A stretch of 64,000 nt of DNA from Undibacterium hunanense (GCF_014284335.1 NZ_JACOGF010000006.1:248001-312000), one strand, 5' to 3'. Shown: positions 31,895 through 42,193, numbered from the stretch's first letter. Notes: generated from the letters alone by a model not told the origin. A program made the numbers and translations.

Positions 31895-34222
31895 ATGTCT
31901 CAACCCAAGGCAACACTGCTCGGCAAGTTCATGAAACCTGGCTTATTCCTGATGAGCAAGCTGAGTTTGCGCGTCAAGCTGCTGGGTATATTTGCGACCT
32001 TGCTGATACCCCTGGTGTTGCTTACTGGCACAGTCATACGTCAGGTTGCTAATGATTCTGACAACTCCCGACTGGAACTGAAGGGCGTCGAAGCAACACA
32101 ATTGATTATGAAAATCGTGATCCAGACGCAAAAACATCGTGGTCAGATGAATCTCAAGCTGTCTGGCCAAAATCTGGACGATGACCTGGCCAAAACCCGC
32201 AAAGAGCTGAAAGACAATCTCGACCAGCTGGATGCCTTCTTACCCGGCATACCACTGCCAGACCTGGCAAGCGGCTGGAAAGCCACTGCCAATGAATTGC
32301 AGCAACTGGCAGCAGGGCAAACTGCCGCTGCCGTCAAAGAAAACACCGTGCAACACAGCCGCCTGATCAGGCAAAGCCTGTCGTTTTCTGCCCTGGTGAA
32401 TGAAAAAACCGGGCTGTTAACCGATCCCGAAAATGCCAGCTTCCTGCTGATGGACGTGTCCATACGAAAAATGCCGGTCTGGATGGAAAACCTGGCACTG
32501 TTGCGCGGCGTGGGTTCTGCCTATATCAAAGCCGGCAGCATGGAAGCGCCCGAAAAAGCGGGCATGGTTTCACGCACGGATGCCTTGCAGACTGCCATCA
32601 ATGCTGTCACGGACATGGATGATGCGCTGAAACGCGCCGGTGAAAACATCACTGCTCCAGAGAAGGACGCACTTGATGCCAGCCTGTCCTTTACCACCCT
32701 GGCCCAGAAAAACCTGCTGGGAGAAAGCGTCAGCGGTGACGCCAGTGAATTTTTCACCCAGGGTACGCTGGCCATAGAAAAAGCCATCACATTGCAAAAA
32801 TACATGCATGGTAGACTGAATGCCTTGTTGCAAGAACGCGTCAACCGCCTCGACACTTACCGCCAGGTGATATTGACTGTACTGACCATCATTGTGTTGC
32901 TGAGCTGCTATCTGGCACTGGGCTTTTATCGCGGCTTCATGTTTGCACTGAACGAAGTTGGCCGCTCTGCCCATTCGGTTGCTGCTGGCGACCTGACCAA
33001 TCATATCCACATCACCGGTCGTGATGAACTGGCACGCACTGGTAATCTGCTGGAAAGCATGAATGAAAACCTGTCGCGCCTGGTTGCCAATGTACGCAGC
33101 AATGCCAGCATGGTGGCGCAACTGGGGCAAGGCCTGGCGCTGGGTATCAGTGAATTGAACGTACGCACCGAACAGCAGGCATCCAGCCTGGAAGAAACCT
33201 CGGCCAGCGTCGATGATCTGGCAGATACCGTCAAAAAGAATGCCGATAGTGCACGTGCTGTCGATAACCTGGCCGCGAATTTACGACTGATCGCCGAATC
33301 CACCGGGGATGACATGCGGGCCGCCGTCGATTCCATGAACGGCATCCATCAAAGTGCACGCAAGGTGCAGGAAATTGTCAGCCTGATCGATGGCATCTCC
33401 TTCCAGACCGATATCCTTGCGCTGAACGCAGCGGTAGAAGCGTCGCGCGCCGGTGAACACGGACGCGGTTTCGCCGTCGTCGCCACCGAAGTACGCAGTC
33501 TGGCACAACGCAGTGCCGACTCTGCCCGTCAGATACGACGCCTGATTGATGATTCAGTCAATCGGGTTGATGATGGCGTCAGGCAAATCAACAACGTCAA
33601 CCAGACCCTGAGTGAAATCGTCGAAGGCATACGCGGCCTGGCTGGCAACATCAATTCCATCTCTACCGCTTCGAGCGAACAAAGCAATGGCTTGTCGCAG
33701 ATATCTGAAGCCCTGCGCCACCTGGACAGCATCACGCAAAGCAATGCGCAGATGGCAGACCACGCCAAGCATTCTTCTCTGAGTCTGGAAGAACGGGCGC
33801 GGGCGCTGACCAAGTCGGTATCCACCTTCAAGTTACTACAAGGCACGGCAGATGAAGCCTTTGCCCTGGTCAAGAAAGCAGCCACCCTGTATGACGCCCA
33901 TGGACAGCGCGCCCTGCCCATGATCACGGCAAATGCAGACAAGCTGTACGCAGATCGCGACATGTATGTGTTTGCCTTTGACCGCAAGGGCCAATACCTG
34001 GCATTTGCCGGCAATGCCGCCAAACTGAAAGTCAATCTCTTCCATGTTGACGGCCTGGACGGCAAAAAACTGGTCGGCGATGCGTTCAAGGTAGGGGCAA
34101 CCGGCGGCTGGATCGATTACACCATCGTCAATCCGACATCGAAGAAGGTGGAATCCAAAACCTCGTACATAGAAATCGTGGCCGACAATCTGGTCCTGGG
34201 CTGCGGAGTGTATAAAGTTTAG
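31895..34222 (+). CDS. Methyl-accepting chemotaxis protein with C-terminal Cache-like domain
   Basis: This 775-residue chemoreceptor has TM1 near residues 27-50, a helical periplasmic region of about 280 residues with possible HBM-like helices, TM2 (near residue 325-345), a HAMP linker, and a methyl-accepting signalling coiled coil with the hairpin DGISFQTDILALNAAVEASRAG region near 490-510. Unusually, the last 110 or so residues are a Cache-like domain (YDAHGQRALP to LVLGCGVYKV) placed after the signalling tip, on the cytoplasmic side. The ATG at 31895 has AAGGAAAAC before it. The ligand is unknown. Confidence 0.9.
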   Translation: MSQPKATLLGKFMKPGLFLMSKLSLRVKLLGIFATLLIPLVLLTGTVIRQVANDSDNSRLELKGVEATQLIMKIVIQTQKHRGQMNLKLSGQNLDDDLAKTRKELKDNLDQLDAFLPGIPLPDLASGWKATANELQQLAAGQTAAAVKENTVQHSRLIRQSLSFSALVNEKTGLLTDPENASFLLMDVSIRKMPVWMENLALLRGVGSAYIKAGSMEAPEKAGMVSRTDALQTAINAVTDMDDALKRAGENITAPEKDALDASLSFTTLAQKNLLGESVSGDASEFFTQGTLAIEKAITLQKYMHGRLNALLQERVNRLDTYRQVILTVLTIIVLLSCYLALGFYRGFMFALNEVGRSAHSVAAGDLTNHIHITGRDELARTGNLLESMNENLSRLVANVRSNASMVAQLGQGLALGISELNVRTEQQASSLEETSASVDDLADTVKKNADSARAVDNLAANLRLIAESTGDDMRAAVDSMNGIHQSARKVQEIVSLIDGISFQTDILALNAAVEASRAGEHGRGFAVVATEVRSLAQRSADSARQIRRLIDDSVNRVDDGVRQINNVNQTLSEIVEGIRGLAGNINSISTASSEQSNGLSQISEALRHLDSITQSNAQMADHAKHSSLSLEERARALTKSVSTFKLLQGTADEAFALVKKAATLYDAHGQRALPMITANADKLYADRDMYVFAFDRKGQYLAFAGNAAKLKVNLFHVDGLDGKKLVGDAFKVGATGGWIDYTIVNPTSKKVESKTSYIEIVADNLVLGCGVYKV

Positions 34223-34318
34223 GGCGATCCAGAGTAGCTTACAAACCTGAAAAGCACCAATCTGTCAGGCTTTCAGCATAATCTCGTGGTAATTGCCGCG
34301 CCGCGATATAATCATGAT

Positions 34319-35182
34319 ATGAAACTCAAATTCACCAAGATGCATGGTGCGGGCAATGATTTCGTCGTCATTGATGCCATCAGCCAGCAAATCAATTTTA
34401 CTTCAGCCCAATGGCGGCTGATTGCTGACCGTCGCTTTGGCATAGGAGCCGACCAGATACTGGTGGTTGAACGGTCAACCAGGCCAGATGTGGATTTTCG
34501 TTATGTCATATACAATAATGATGGTGGCGAAGTAGAGCAATGCGGTAATGGCTCACGCGCCTTTGTCCAGTTTGTCCTTGAAAAAGGCCTGACCACCAAA
34601 TCCAGCATACGTGTGGAAACCATGTCCGGCATCATAGAACCGCGCATGGAAGAAGACGGCAGCATCACCGTCAACATGGGCGCACCGATACTGGAAGCTG
34701 CACAGGTCCCCTTCCAGGCCGATGAACTGACACCCATGCACCAGGCTGATGACAGCTTATGGCCGCTGGAAATCAACGGCAAGACCGTCTGGATTTCTGC
34801 CGTATCCATGGGTAATCCACATGCGGTACAGGTCGTGGCTTCGGTAGACGATTTTCCGATACCCGTCGACGGCCCGCTGATAGAAAATCACCCGCGCTTC
34901 CCGCGCAGGGTGAATGCAGGCTTCATGCAGGTAATGGCACGCAAACATATACGCCTGCGCGTGCATGAACGCGGTGCCGGTGAAACCCTGGCCTGTGGCA
35001 CTGGCGCCTGCGCAGCAGTCGTCACCGGCATACGTCGCGGCTTGCTAGATAGCCCGGTCCGTGTCAGCATGCGTGGCGGTGAACTGTCTATTGCCTGGGA
35101 AGGTGAAGGCAAGCCAGTATTCCTCAGCGGTCCCGCAGTGACCGTCTTCGAAGGCGAAATCAATCTCACAGAAACAGCATGA
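34319..35182 (+). CDS. dapF: Diaminopimelate epimerase
   Basis: This 287-residue cofactor-independent epimerase interconverts LL- and meso-diaminopimelate for lysine and peptidoglycan. Both catalytic cysteines are visible: C75 in [10 protein letters not shown] and C226 in [11 protein letters not shown], with the N-terminal MHGAGNDF motif. The ATG at 34319 is the family's usual start. The gene is the first of a compact block, dapF-DUF484-xerC; it overlaps the DUF484 gene by 4 bases. This order is widespread in proteobacteria. Confidence 0.97.
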   Translation: MKLKFTKMHGAGNDFVVIDAISQQINFTSAQWRLIADRRFGIGADQILVVERSTRPDVDFRYVIYNNDGGEVEQCGNGSRAFVQFVLEKGLTTKSSIRVETMSGIIEPRMEEDGSITVNMGAPILEAAQVPFQADELTPMHQADDSLWPLEINGKTVWISAVSMGNPHAVQVVASVDDFPIPVDGPLIENHPRFPRRVNAGFMQVMARKHIRLRVHERGAGETLACGTGACAAVVTGIRRGLLDSPVRVSMRGGELSIAWEGEGKPVFLSGPAVTVFEGEINLTETA

Positions 35183-35838
35183 ATTCCAACGACATCGCCA
35201 CCTATCTGATACAGCATCCGCATTTTTTTGAAGAACATGCAGAATTGCTGGGCACCATCAAACTCACCAGCCCGGTCATGGGGCGTGCCATCTCGCTGCA
35301 GGAACGCCAGATGGAAGTGGTGCGCGAAAAATACCGTGGTCTGGAATTGCGCATGGCAGATTTGCTGCGTATCGCTGAAGAAAATCATGACATCAGCCAA
35401 AAATTTCAGAGCTGGACACGGGCATTGCTGCTGGCACGCAATGATGTCGACCTGCCCCACGTCCTGACGCAAGGCTTGCAGGATATTTTCAATCTGCCAC
35501 ACGCCACCCTGCGTCTGTGGAATGTCGGCGCCGACTATGCACATACCTGGTTTGCCAGTACCACCAGTGACGATGCCCGTCTGTTCGCCAAAGGCCTGAC
35601 CACACCTTACTGTGGCAAGAATCACGATTTTGAAGCGGCTGGCTGGATCGATGCCGACCAGCCCGTGCAGTCGCTGGCCATGTTGCCACTGCGCCTGACA
35701 GCCACGTCACCGACCTTTGGCTTGCTGGTGCTGGGTTCACCCGACCCGGCACGTTATACCAAGGACATGGCAACCGATTTCCTGATCAAGATTGCTGACA
35801 CCAGTAGTGCAGCCCTGAGCTGCCTGGTGGATCTGTAA
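35179..35838 (+). CDS. DUF484 family protein
   Basis: This 219-residue protein has an N-terminal helical region starting with the family's [12 protein letters not shown], then a GAF-like domain of alternating strands ([13 protein letters not shown] onward). DUF484 proteins occur between dapF and xerC in many proteobacteria, and their role is unknown; a link to xerC-mediated chromosome resolution is guessed from position only. It overlaps dapF by 4 bases and ends about 50 bases before xerC. Confidence 0.9.
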   Translation: MNSNDIATYLIQHPHFFEEHAELLGTIKLTSPVMGRAISLQERQMEVVREKYRGLELRMADLLRIAEENHDISQKFQSWTRALLLARNDVDLPHVLTQGLQDIFNLPHATLRLWNVGADYAHTWFASTTSDDARLFAKGLTTPYCGKNHDFEAAGWIDADQPVQSLAMLPLRLTATSPTFGLLVLGSPDPARYTKDMATDFLIKIADTSSAALSCLVDL

Positions 35839-35890
35839 TTAACCGTCAGACAGAGCCATTGCCCGTACCGGGCTGTTGCAGGAGGTCCGC

Positions 35891-36811
35891 ATGACGACAC
35901 AAGATCAGTACCTGGCCAGCTATCTGGAGGTCTTGCGTAGTCAGAGGCAATTGTCCCAGCACACGCTGGACAGTTATCTGCTGGATCTGCGCGAGCTCAT
36001 CAAACTGGCCGGGCAACAAGATCTGGCCAGTCTGAACACCCATCACATACGTCGTTTTGCTGCGCAAATGCATGCCAGTGGACAAAATGCCCGCAGCATT
36101 GCACGCAAGCTGTCGAGCTGGCGCGGCTTTTATCGCTGGCTGACCGAAGAGCAGGACCTGGCAGCCAATCCGGTCGAAGGGGTACGCGCACCCAAGAAAA
36201 ACAAGCCGCTGCCAAAAGCATTGGGGGCCGATGATGCAGTCAGGCTGGTTGATCAGAAAGGCAGTGATCAGCCCACATCCCGCGCCAATCGGGCCATGTT
36301 TGAACTGCTGTATTCCAGTGGTTTGCGCGTGTCAGAACTGGCCAGCCTCGACATAGCTGCTATTCATGAAAGTGGCTATAGTTCAGCTGGCTATGTCGAT
36401 ATGGTGGAGGGCGAAGTGCATGTCACCGGCAAGGGTGGCAAGCCACGCATCGTTCCAGTCGGCAAACCCGCACTGGCAGCACTGGCAGACTGGCTGGCCG
36501 TACGTCCCACGCTGGTCAAACTGGACCAGCATCCGCTGTTCCTGAGCGAACGCGGCACCCGCATTTCTACCCGCCTGATACAACTGCGCCTGAAAGCGCA
36601 TGCACAAAGCCTGGACATCCCGGCCAATGTGCATCCGCATATGTTGCGCCATTCGTTTGCCTCACATGTGCTGCAATCGTCTGGCGACCTGCGTGCGGTA
36701 CAAGAAATGCTGGGCCACAGCTCCATCGCCGCCACCCAGGTGTACACGTCTCTGGACTTTCAGCATCTGGCCAAGGTGTATGACCAGACACATCCCAGAG
36801 CTAAAAAATAA
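35891..36811 (+). CDS. xerC: Tyrosine recombinase XerC
   Basis: This 306-residue recombinase resolves chromosome dimers at dif together with XerD. The N-terminal SAM-like core-binding domain spans about 1-95 and the catalytic domain carries R146, K181, H250, R253, H276 and Y285, a complete active site. A GGAGG ribosome binding site lies 6-10 bases upstream of the ATG at 35891; the TTG at 35876 is not needed. It is the third gene of the dapF-DUF484-xerC block. Confidence 0.95.
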   Translation: MTTQDQYLASYLEVLRSQRQLSQHTLDSYLLDLRELIKLAGQQDLASLNTHHIRRFAAQMHASGQNARSIARKLSSWRGFYRWLTEEQDLAANPVEGVRAPKKNKPLPKALGADDAVRLVDQKGSDQPTSRANRAMFELLYSSGLRVSELASLDIAAIHESGYSSAGYVDMVEGEVHVTGKGGKPRIVPVGKPALAALADWLAVRPTLVKLDQHPLFLSERGTRISTRLIQLRLKAHAQSLDIPANVHPHMLRHSFASHVLQSSGDLRAVQEMLGHSSIAATQVYTSLDFQHLAKVYDQTHPRAKK

Positions 36812-36834
36812 AACGCTGTCAGCTTAATTAAGGC

Positions 36835-37905
36835 TTAGCGCAACACCATTTCCACACGCCGGTTCTTGGCGCGACCTGCGTCTGCGGCATTGGAGGCACG
36901 TGGTGCCAGCGGCCCCACACCCTTGGCAATCAAACGGGCATCGGCAACGCCATAGGCTTTGAGTGCATCCACCACAGCCTGGGCACGCTTGCCAGATAAA
37001 GTCATGTTGTAGTCGAGCACACCCTGGGTGTCGGTATGACCAACGATGTAGACGGCAGCAGTATTGGCTTTCAGGTATTTCGCCATTTCATCCAGTTGCG
37101 GTTTGGATTCTGGTTTGATGACGGCTTTGTCGGTATCAAAATACAGACCATAAAAACTGACTGTGCCATTCGCTGCCAACTCCTTGCTGATGGCGTCAGC
37201 ATCGACGGTAACGATATTCTGTTCCATGGCTTTGGGTTCCAGTACCTCCACCAGAACCGCAACACGGTCACTCATGCTGTCGGTGATGTCACCCATGGTG
37301 CCGCCAGAATTCAGCGCGGCATAGACGCCGACATAGGTGGCTGCCGCGCCCGTGCCTTTTTGCAGCAGGGCGTAGCGCAAATCCTTGGCGCCATCAAATA
37401 CCGCCTGCACAAAACGATTGCGATTGACGTCATAACCTTCGCCCTGTACATGGGTGCGCTTTTCATTCCAGTTGTATTTCAGGCTTTTGAACGAAGGGCC
37501 GCAACTGTCGTTATCACATTGAAAGACCGGTTTGAAACCCTTGCTGTTCAAACTGTCAGTGAAATTGCGAAACACTTCCAGCGACGAACGCCCTTTCGGC
37601 ACCATATATACAGTGCGGGTCAGCGTGCCTTCTGCTTTTTGCACTTTGGAAAATTTTTTGCTGCTACTGTAATCCGGCTCGGTCGCCGGTCCTGCCGGAA
37701 AAGCAATTTCGTCAAATGCCTTTTGCGTCTGCAACAATATGCTGGATCCCTGGTAACGCCCGGTCAACGGATGATCCTTGGCATTCGGTGCGTCAGTAGT
37801 CAGCACTTTTTCATACGCCGGGTTGCTGGCAGCGAAGACCGCCTGGCTGGCCAGCATGATCAGCGTAGCCACCATGAGCAGGGAGGATTTGAGCGCAGTG
37901 TGCAT
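36835..37905 (-). CDS. OmpA-family outer-membrane protein (DUF4892-like)
   Basis: This 356-residue exported protein has a signal peptide (MHTALKSSLLMVATLI and onward, cleavage near AVFAAS), a DUF4892-like middle part (about 60-230, with one conserved Cys pair in FQCDNDSCG), and a C-terminal OmpA peptidoglycan-binding domain (YFDTDKAVIKPES, VYIVGHTDTQG and NRRVEM). It probably tethers the outer envelope to peptidoglycan. The ATG at 37905 has GGAG 11 bases upstream; the TTG at 37914 is too close to it. Confidence 0.9.
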   Translation of the reverse strand: MHTALKSSLLMVATLIMLASQAVFAASNPAYEKVLTTDAPNAKDHPLTGRYQGSSILLQTQKAFDEIAFPAGPATEPDYSSSKKFSKVQKAEGTLTRTVYMVPKGRSSLEVFRNFTDSLNSKGFKPVFQCDNDSCGPSFKSLKYNWNEKRTHVQGEGYDVNRNRFVQAVFDGAKDLRYALLQKGTGAAATYVGVYAALNSGGTMGDITDSMSDRVAVLVEVLEPKAMEQNIVTVDADAISKELAANGTVSFYGLYFDTDKAVIKPESKPQLDEMAKYLKANTAAVYIVGHTDTQGVLDYNMTLSGKRAQAVVDALKAYGVADARLIAKGVGPLAPRASNAADAGRAKNRRVEMVLR

Positions 37906-38017
37906 GATGTTCAAGACTCCTTGAAAATGACGATTTTTACAATAAATTGCTAATGTAGCACAAGATTTTTCAATAGCCCCAATTCCAACACTTGCTTACA
38001 AAATTGCCTGGAAAAAG

Positions 38018-38044
38018 AAAAAAGCAGCGATTAGCTGCTTTTTT
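38018..38044 (-). terminator. Terminator after phoX
   Basis: A perfect 11-bp stem AAAAAAGCAGC (38018-38028) and GCTGCTTTTTT (38034-38044) with a GATTA loop lies just past the phoX stop; it can work in either direction. Confidence 0.8.
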
Positions 38045-38068
38045 CTCACACCCACACCAGTTTGGTGT

Positions 38069-40036
38069 TTAGCCTTTGGCCAGCTTCAGGCTGCTGACAT
38101 CAGCGGTCAGGTAACCTACCGCAGACGCAAAGCGGTCTTTGTAGTTGGCGCGTACCAGTGGGTCCAGCGTAGGCTTGACGATAGCGTGGATACCCAGCCA
38201 GTCGCCAGCGTGCTGGAAATTGCTGGTGATATAGGTCCAGCCATTCAGGTCGTCAACCACAGACAGGCCAGTCGCTTCAGCACCGGAAGGCATGGAAGCC
38301 ACGCGTGACAGTTTCTTGGTGTCGACGTTGTACGCCCACAGGAAGTTATTCACGTGATAGCTGCTGTCTTCACCGATGAACAGCGTACGCAGTTTTTCTG
38401 AGAATTTCAGATTATCCGGCGCACCGATCTTGTCCGGATTTGCCAGGTTACCCAGTGCATCAGCGGTAATATCTTCACCAATCAGCAAGGTTTTGGTGAC
38501 AGTTGGTACCCAGTCACTATTGATGGCAGTACCGGCAGTATCTTTCTGACCGCCAGCCAGTGTATGGGCCAGGACAGCACCGGCATTCACGGCTTTTTCC
38601 AGCGTCACGCCAAAGGCTTCGTTCCAGGCGGCGTTGCCACGCACCATGGAACTTTGCATGTTTTGCAGGGCAGAATAGGCGACCTTGTCTTTGGCATTGA
38701 CTGTCGTACCTTCCAGTTTGGTCAGTGCCATGCTGCCGCCCATGTAGGCTGCGTAGCGATGGGTTTCCAGAAAGGCCGCGGCTTTTTCCATGCCTGGCTT
38801 GATCTTGATCCACTGGATCTTGCCGCTGTAATAAATCTTGGTGAAGCTGGCGTCTTTAGGATCGGCAGTTGCCACTTCCATGATGTCGGCTGGCTTCAAG
38901 GTGTTTGCCAGGTTTTCGATTTCGGCGCTGGTGGCAGAACCGAGTTTGATCCAGGTCAGTGGCGCACCGGCAGCAGCCGGATCAATAGAGAAACCGGCAC
39001 CGATTTTGGCGACATACAGGGAACCGGAAGACAGGTCTTTTTCTTTGTCAGCAACGAAAATGAAAATCGCACCATTCGTCGCATCATCACCCATCAATGC
39101 GGTACGGTTGTCAGGCATGACTTGTACCAGCTCATGCGACAGACGGCCCATACAGTAATGTTTTTTCGCTGTACCGGTACCGTCAGGGTTGACAGTGATT
39201 TCCGGCATGTGACCGTAGTGGTAAGGATTGGCCTTGTTTTCATCACCAAACAGATTCGTGCTGTAGGCTTTGAACTGTGTATTGGTAGAAATCGTGAAAG
39301 CATCCGGCTCGTATTCTTCGCTGGACAGATGGGTGCCCCATGGTGACAGGCTGGCACCACAGGTAATCCACAGGCCATTGACCTTGGACATATCAACATT
39401 GTGGTATTTCACCAGACTCAGCTTGCCTGTGGCCTGGTCTTGATCCAGTGTCAGGACAGCGATAGGGGAAGGCAGTTTGCCGTACATGTCGGTCGTACCG
39501 TCTTGCGCCCAGGTGGTGTATTCAAACTGCACTACCGCAAATACGGCCTTGCCTTTGATACCGGTCACGGTAGGATTGGCCACTGACAGCAGCGATGTAC
39601 CATCCGGGGAATCAGAGAAGAACTGGCGCTCTTTGCCTGGTACTGTTTTATCGATGATAGGCTTGTTATTGATATCGTAGTAGCCGCCAGCCAGGATAGT
39701 GCCGCCGCTGCCATTTGGTACCAGGTCACCTGTCAGGAAGAACGCCTGATAAGCGAGTTTATAGATCTGCGAGCTGTTGTCGCTGAAATTGACGCTCAGG
39801 GTCGAACCTACTGTTGTGGTCGCCATGGCAGCCGCATTGGCCAGCGATGGTGCAGGCATGGCAGTGAAATCAGCGCCGATAAAATTCGCAACGACCGGTG
39901 CAGGCGTCGCAGCAGTAGAGCTGCCACCGCAGGCAGACAACAAAGATGCCGTGGACATTGCACCCAGTGGCAGCAAAGGCGCGCCAGCGAGGAATTTAAG
40001 TGCCTGACGGCGACCGAGTTGAGGTTGATCTGACAT
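38069..40036 (-). CDS. phoX: PhoX-type alkaline phosphatase (DUF839), Tat-exported
   Basis: This 655-residue exported protein of the PhoX/DUF839 family begins with a twin-arginine signal (GRRQALKFL) and a lipobox-like LSAC, as the PhoD-like protein in this window does. PhoX enzymes are calcium/iron-dependent phosphatases with a beta-propeller core; LGVSLTLSRGG-like landmarks were not checked residue by residue. The role is phosphate scavenging. The ATG at 40036 is preferred over 40045, because GGA then lies at a normal distance. No clear Pho box was found in the upstream region. Confidence 0.88.
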   Translation of the reverse strand: MSDQPQLGRRQALKFLAGAPLLPLGAMSTASLLSACGGSSTAATPAPVVANFIGADFTAMPAPSLANAAAMATTTVGSTLSVNFSDNSSQIYKLAYQAFFLTGDLVPNGSGGTILAGGYYDINNKPIIDKTVPGKERQFFSDSPDGTSLLSVANPTVTGIKGKAVFAVVQFEYTTWAQDGTTDMYGKLPSPIAVLTLDQDQATGKLSLVKYHNVDMSKVNGLWITCGASLSPWGTHLSSEEYEPDAFTISTNTQFKAYSTNLFGDENKANPYHYGHMPEITVNPDGTGTAKKHYCMGRLSHELVQVMPDNRTALMGDDATNGAIFIFVADKEKDLSSGSLYVAKIGAGFSIDPAAAGAPLTWIKLGSATSAEIENLANTLKPADIMEVATADPKDASFTKIYYSGKIQWIKIKPGMEKAAAFLETHRYAAYMGGSMALTKLEGTTVNAKDKVAYSALQNMQSSMVRGNAAWNEAFGVTLEKAVNAGAVLAHTLAGGQKDTAGTAINSDWVPTVTKTLLIGEDITADALGNLANPDKIGAPDNLKFSEKLRTLFIGEDSSYHVNNFLWAYNVDTKKLSRVASMPSGAEATGLSVVDDLNGWTYITSNFQHAGDWLGIHAIVKPTLDPLVRANYKDRFASAVGYLTADVSSLKLAKG

Positions 40037-40291
40037 GATTTGCATTCCAATTAGTTGATATCAACAAAAAGAGTCACATGGAAACCGGTGGATCACCAGT
40101 TGCACCTGTGCCGTTTAAGACCTGCTGCAACGTGCCTCCTTTTTGCAGTCCCGTCCGTGGTCCAGGAAAACAAACGGTTTTCGTTTGCAGCAGCACCCCC
40201 TGTAAAAACCGCGTTACAAGTAAGGGTAAGTTCGGGCAGGAGTATAAGAAGTGAATGTGACAGGCAAGTGAATCGCCAGCATTTTCATGAA

Positions 40292-40352
40292 GACTTACGC
40301 AAAACGGCCCAACTGCGTCGCAGCACCTTGCTGTAACAATTTTGCGTAAGTC
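40292..40352. mobile_element. 61-bp miniature palindromic element
   Basis: GACTTACGCAAAA (40292-40304) and TTTTGCGTAAGTC (40340-40352) are perfect 13-bp inverted repeats around 35 bases. The ends resemble insertion-sequence termini, so this may be a minimal MITE. It lies in the 481-base gap (40037-40517) between phoX and the Fur-family gene, which holds no credible gene but does hold the promoter and operator described next. Confidence 0.6.
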
Positions 40353-40424
40353 CTATTCATAAAATCAGCAAGGATCAAAAACAGAAACCCCGCTTTTTTG
40401 CCTAAAGGAACTGAATAAAGGCTT

Positions 40425-40454
40425 TTGCAACTGAATTGCATTTTCAGGCATAAT
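40425..40454 (+). promoter_or_regulatory. Promoter with TGCAA-N5-TTGCA operator
   Basis: -35 TTGCAA (40425-40430), 18 bases, -10 CATAAT (40449-40454). The palindrome TGCAA-CTGAA-TTGCA (40426-40440) overlaps the -35 and spacer, so a bound repressor would block polymerase. The same palindrome occurs at 42910-42924. Confidence 0.5.
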
Positions 40455-40517
40455 GTCAGCTATGACCGGCCTACACCTGACGTTGCCGGTAAATCACCGA
40501 TACACTGATGATCACTT

Positions 40518-41048
40518 ATGAAAACCGTGCGCATATCCCCCGCATCACGCCCGCCAGCCACAGCGCCAGCCCCTGGCAGGGAAGGCAATGCCGGTAACCT
40601 GCTGCGCCAGGCCGGTGTGCGCGTCACCGATGCACGCCTGAATGTCTTGTCCGAACTCTTGCTCAGTCAGCGCGCCCTGTCTCATCTCGAGATACAGGAC
40701 GCCATGCCGGCAATGGACAGGGTCACCCTGTACCGTGCACTGGATTGCCTGACCGATGCCGGTCTGGCCCACAAGATATCCGGCGATGACCGCGTGTTTC
40801 GCTACAGCACCGGCAATGACGGCGTCCACGGTCACGACCATGGCAAGCATGAAGGCCATGTTCAGCATCAGCATGGCCATTTCAAATGCACGCGCTGCGC
40901 CCGGGTTTTTTGCCTGGATGAAGCACAGGCACCGGCTTCGTTACGCACGCAATTGCAGGCAACCCTGCAATCCACACTGGGACCCGGCTTTCAAAGCCAT
41001 GATGTGGAACTGACCATCAAGGGCTGGTGCGCTGATTGCGCCAGGTAA
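40518..41048 (+). CDS. zur: Fur/Zur-family metal-sensing regulator
   Basis: This 176-residue Fur-superfamily repressor has a winged helix (about 25-95, RVTLYRALDCL), a histidine cluster at 104-121 (GHDHGKHEGHVQHQHGH), and two CxxC zinc sites: C124/C127 and C171/C174. It resembles Zur rather than Fur because its neighbours are a CobW zinc GTPase and a ZnuD-like receptor; the metal cannot be proven from sequence. It probably represses the locus through the TGCAA-N5-TTGCA sites. CobW follows 65 bases downstream. Confidence 0.85.
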   Translation: MKTVRISPASRPPATAPAPGREGNAGNLLRQAGVRVTDARLNVLSELLLSQRALSHLEIQDAMPAMDRVTLYRALDCLTDAGLAHKISGDDRVFRYSTGNDGVHGHDHGKHEGHVQHQHGHFKCTRCARVFCLDEAQAPASLRTQLQATLQSTLGPGFQSHDVELTIKGWCADCAR

Positions 41049-41113
41049 ATCGGGCTTGCCAGTTTCAGAAGGCTGAGACGACACCGTCAAACACACTGTT
41101 TTAGAGAAAAATC

Positions 41114-42193
41114 ATGGCATTAATTCCTACCACCATCCTCACCGGTTTTCTGGGTGCGGGCAAAACCACCTTGCTGAACCGCATTCTGCAAGAAGATCAT
41201 GGCCACAAGATCGCTGTCATCGAAAACGAATTTGGCCAGGAAAATATCGACAATGAAATCCTGGTGCAGGACAGCAATGAACAGATAGTGGAAATGAACA
41301 ATGGCTGCATCTGCTGCACCGTACGTGGTGACCTGATCGTTGCCCTGAGCAAGCTGATACAGCAAAAAAATGAAGGCAAGCTGCATTTTGACCGCGTCAT
41401 CATCGAAACCACAGGCCTTGCAAACCCCGGCCCGGTAGCACAGACTTTCTTCGTCGATGAAGAAGTGGGTACCTACTATATGCTTGATGCAGTGGTGACT
41501 GTGGTGGATGCCCGCCATGCCATGCAACAGCTGGACGAACATGAAGAAGCCCAGCGCCAGGTTGGTTTCGCCGACAAGATACTGCTGTCCAAAACCGATC
41601 TGGCCGATGCCGGACAGGTAGCCGCACTACGCACCCGACTGACGCGCATGAATCCACGCGCGCCCATCACAGCCGTTGATTTCGGCAAAGTAGCAATCAG
41701 TGAAGTGCTGGACCTGAAAGGCTTCAACCTGAATGCCAAGCTGGACCTGGACCCCGATTTCCTGCGCGCCGAAGAAGATGAACATGCGCACGAACACGCA
41801 CATGATGATTGCGACGACCACTGCACGCATGAGCACCATGATAATGATCACCACCATGAACACGGTGCCCATAACCATCATCATGGCCATCATTCCGACG
41901 ACATCGCCGCCTTTGTTTTCAAGAGTACCCGTCCTTTCAATACCGGCCAGCTGGATGAATTCCTGGGAGGACTGGTACAGGTGTTCGGCCCGCGTATGCT
42001 GCGTTATAAAGGCGTCTTGCTGATGGAAGGTGCAGACCGCAAGGTGATTTTCCAGGGAGTGCACCAAATCATGGGCACCGATATTGGTGCCAAATGGGGA
42101 GAAAACGAATTGCGCGAGAGCAAGATGGTGTTTATTGGCAAAAATCTACCTAAAGACATATTTATTCAAGGTTTGGAGCATTGTTTGGTATAA
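41114..42193 (+). CDS. CobW-family zinc chaperone GTPase (ZigA/YciC-like)
   Basis: This 359-residue G3E GTPase has Walker A GAGKTT (14-19), the CxCC metal motif C65-x-C67-C68, a later SKTDLAD, and a histidine-rich linker (about 217-263) of alternating His and Asp, then the CobW C-terminal domain. Such proteins deliver zinc to client enzymes during zinc starvation. Its position directly after the Fur/Zur-type gene supports that. Codon usage in the linker is repetitive but in frame. Confidence 0.93.
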   Translation: MALIPTTILTGFLGAGKTTLLNRILQEDHGHKIAVIENEFGQENIDNEILVQDSNEQIVEMNNGCICCTVRGDLIVALSKLIQQKNEGKLHFDRVIIETTGLANPGPVAQTFFVDEEVGTYYMLDAVVTVVDARHAMQQLDEHEEAQRQVGFADKILLSKTDLADAGQVAALRTRLTRMNPRAPITAVDFGKVAISEVLDLKGFNLNAKLDLDPDFLRAEEDEHAHEHAHDDCDDHCTHEHHDNDHHHEHGAHNHHHGHHSDDIAAFVFKSTRPFNTGQLDEFLGGLVQVFGPRMLRYKGVLLMEGADRKVIFQGVHQIMGTDIGAKWGENELRESKMVFIGKNLPKDIFIQGLEHCLV

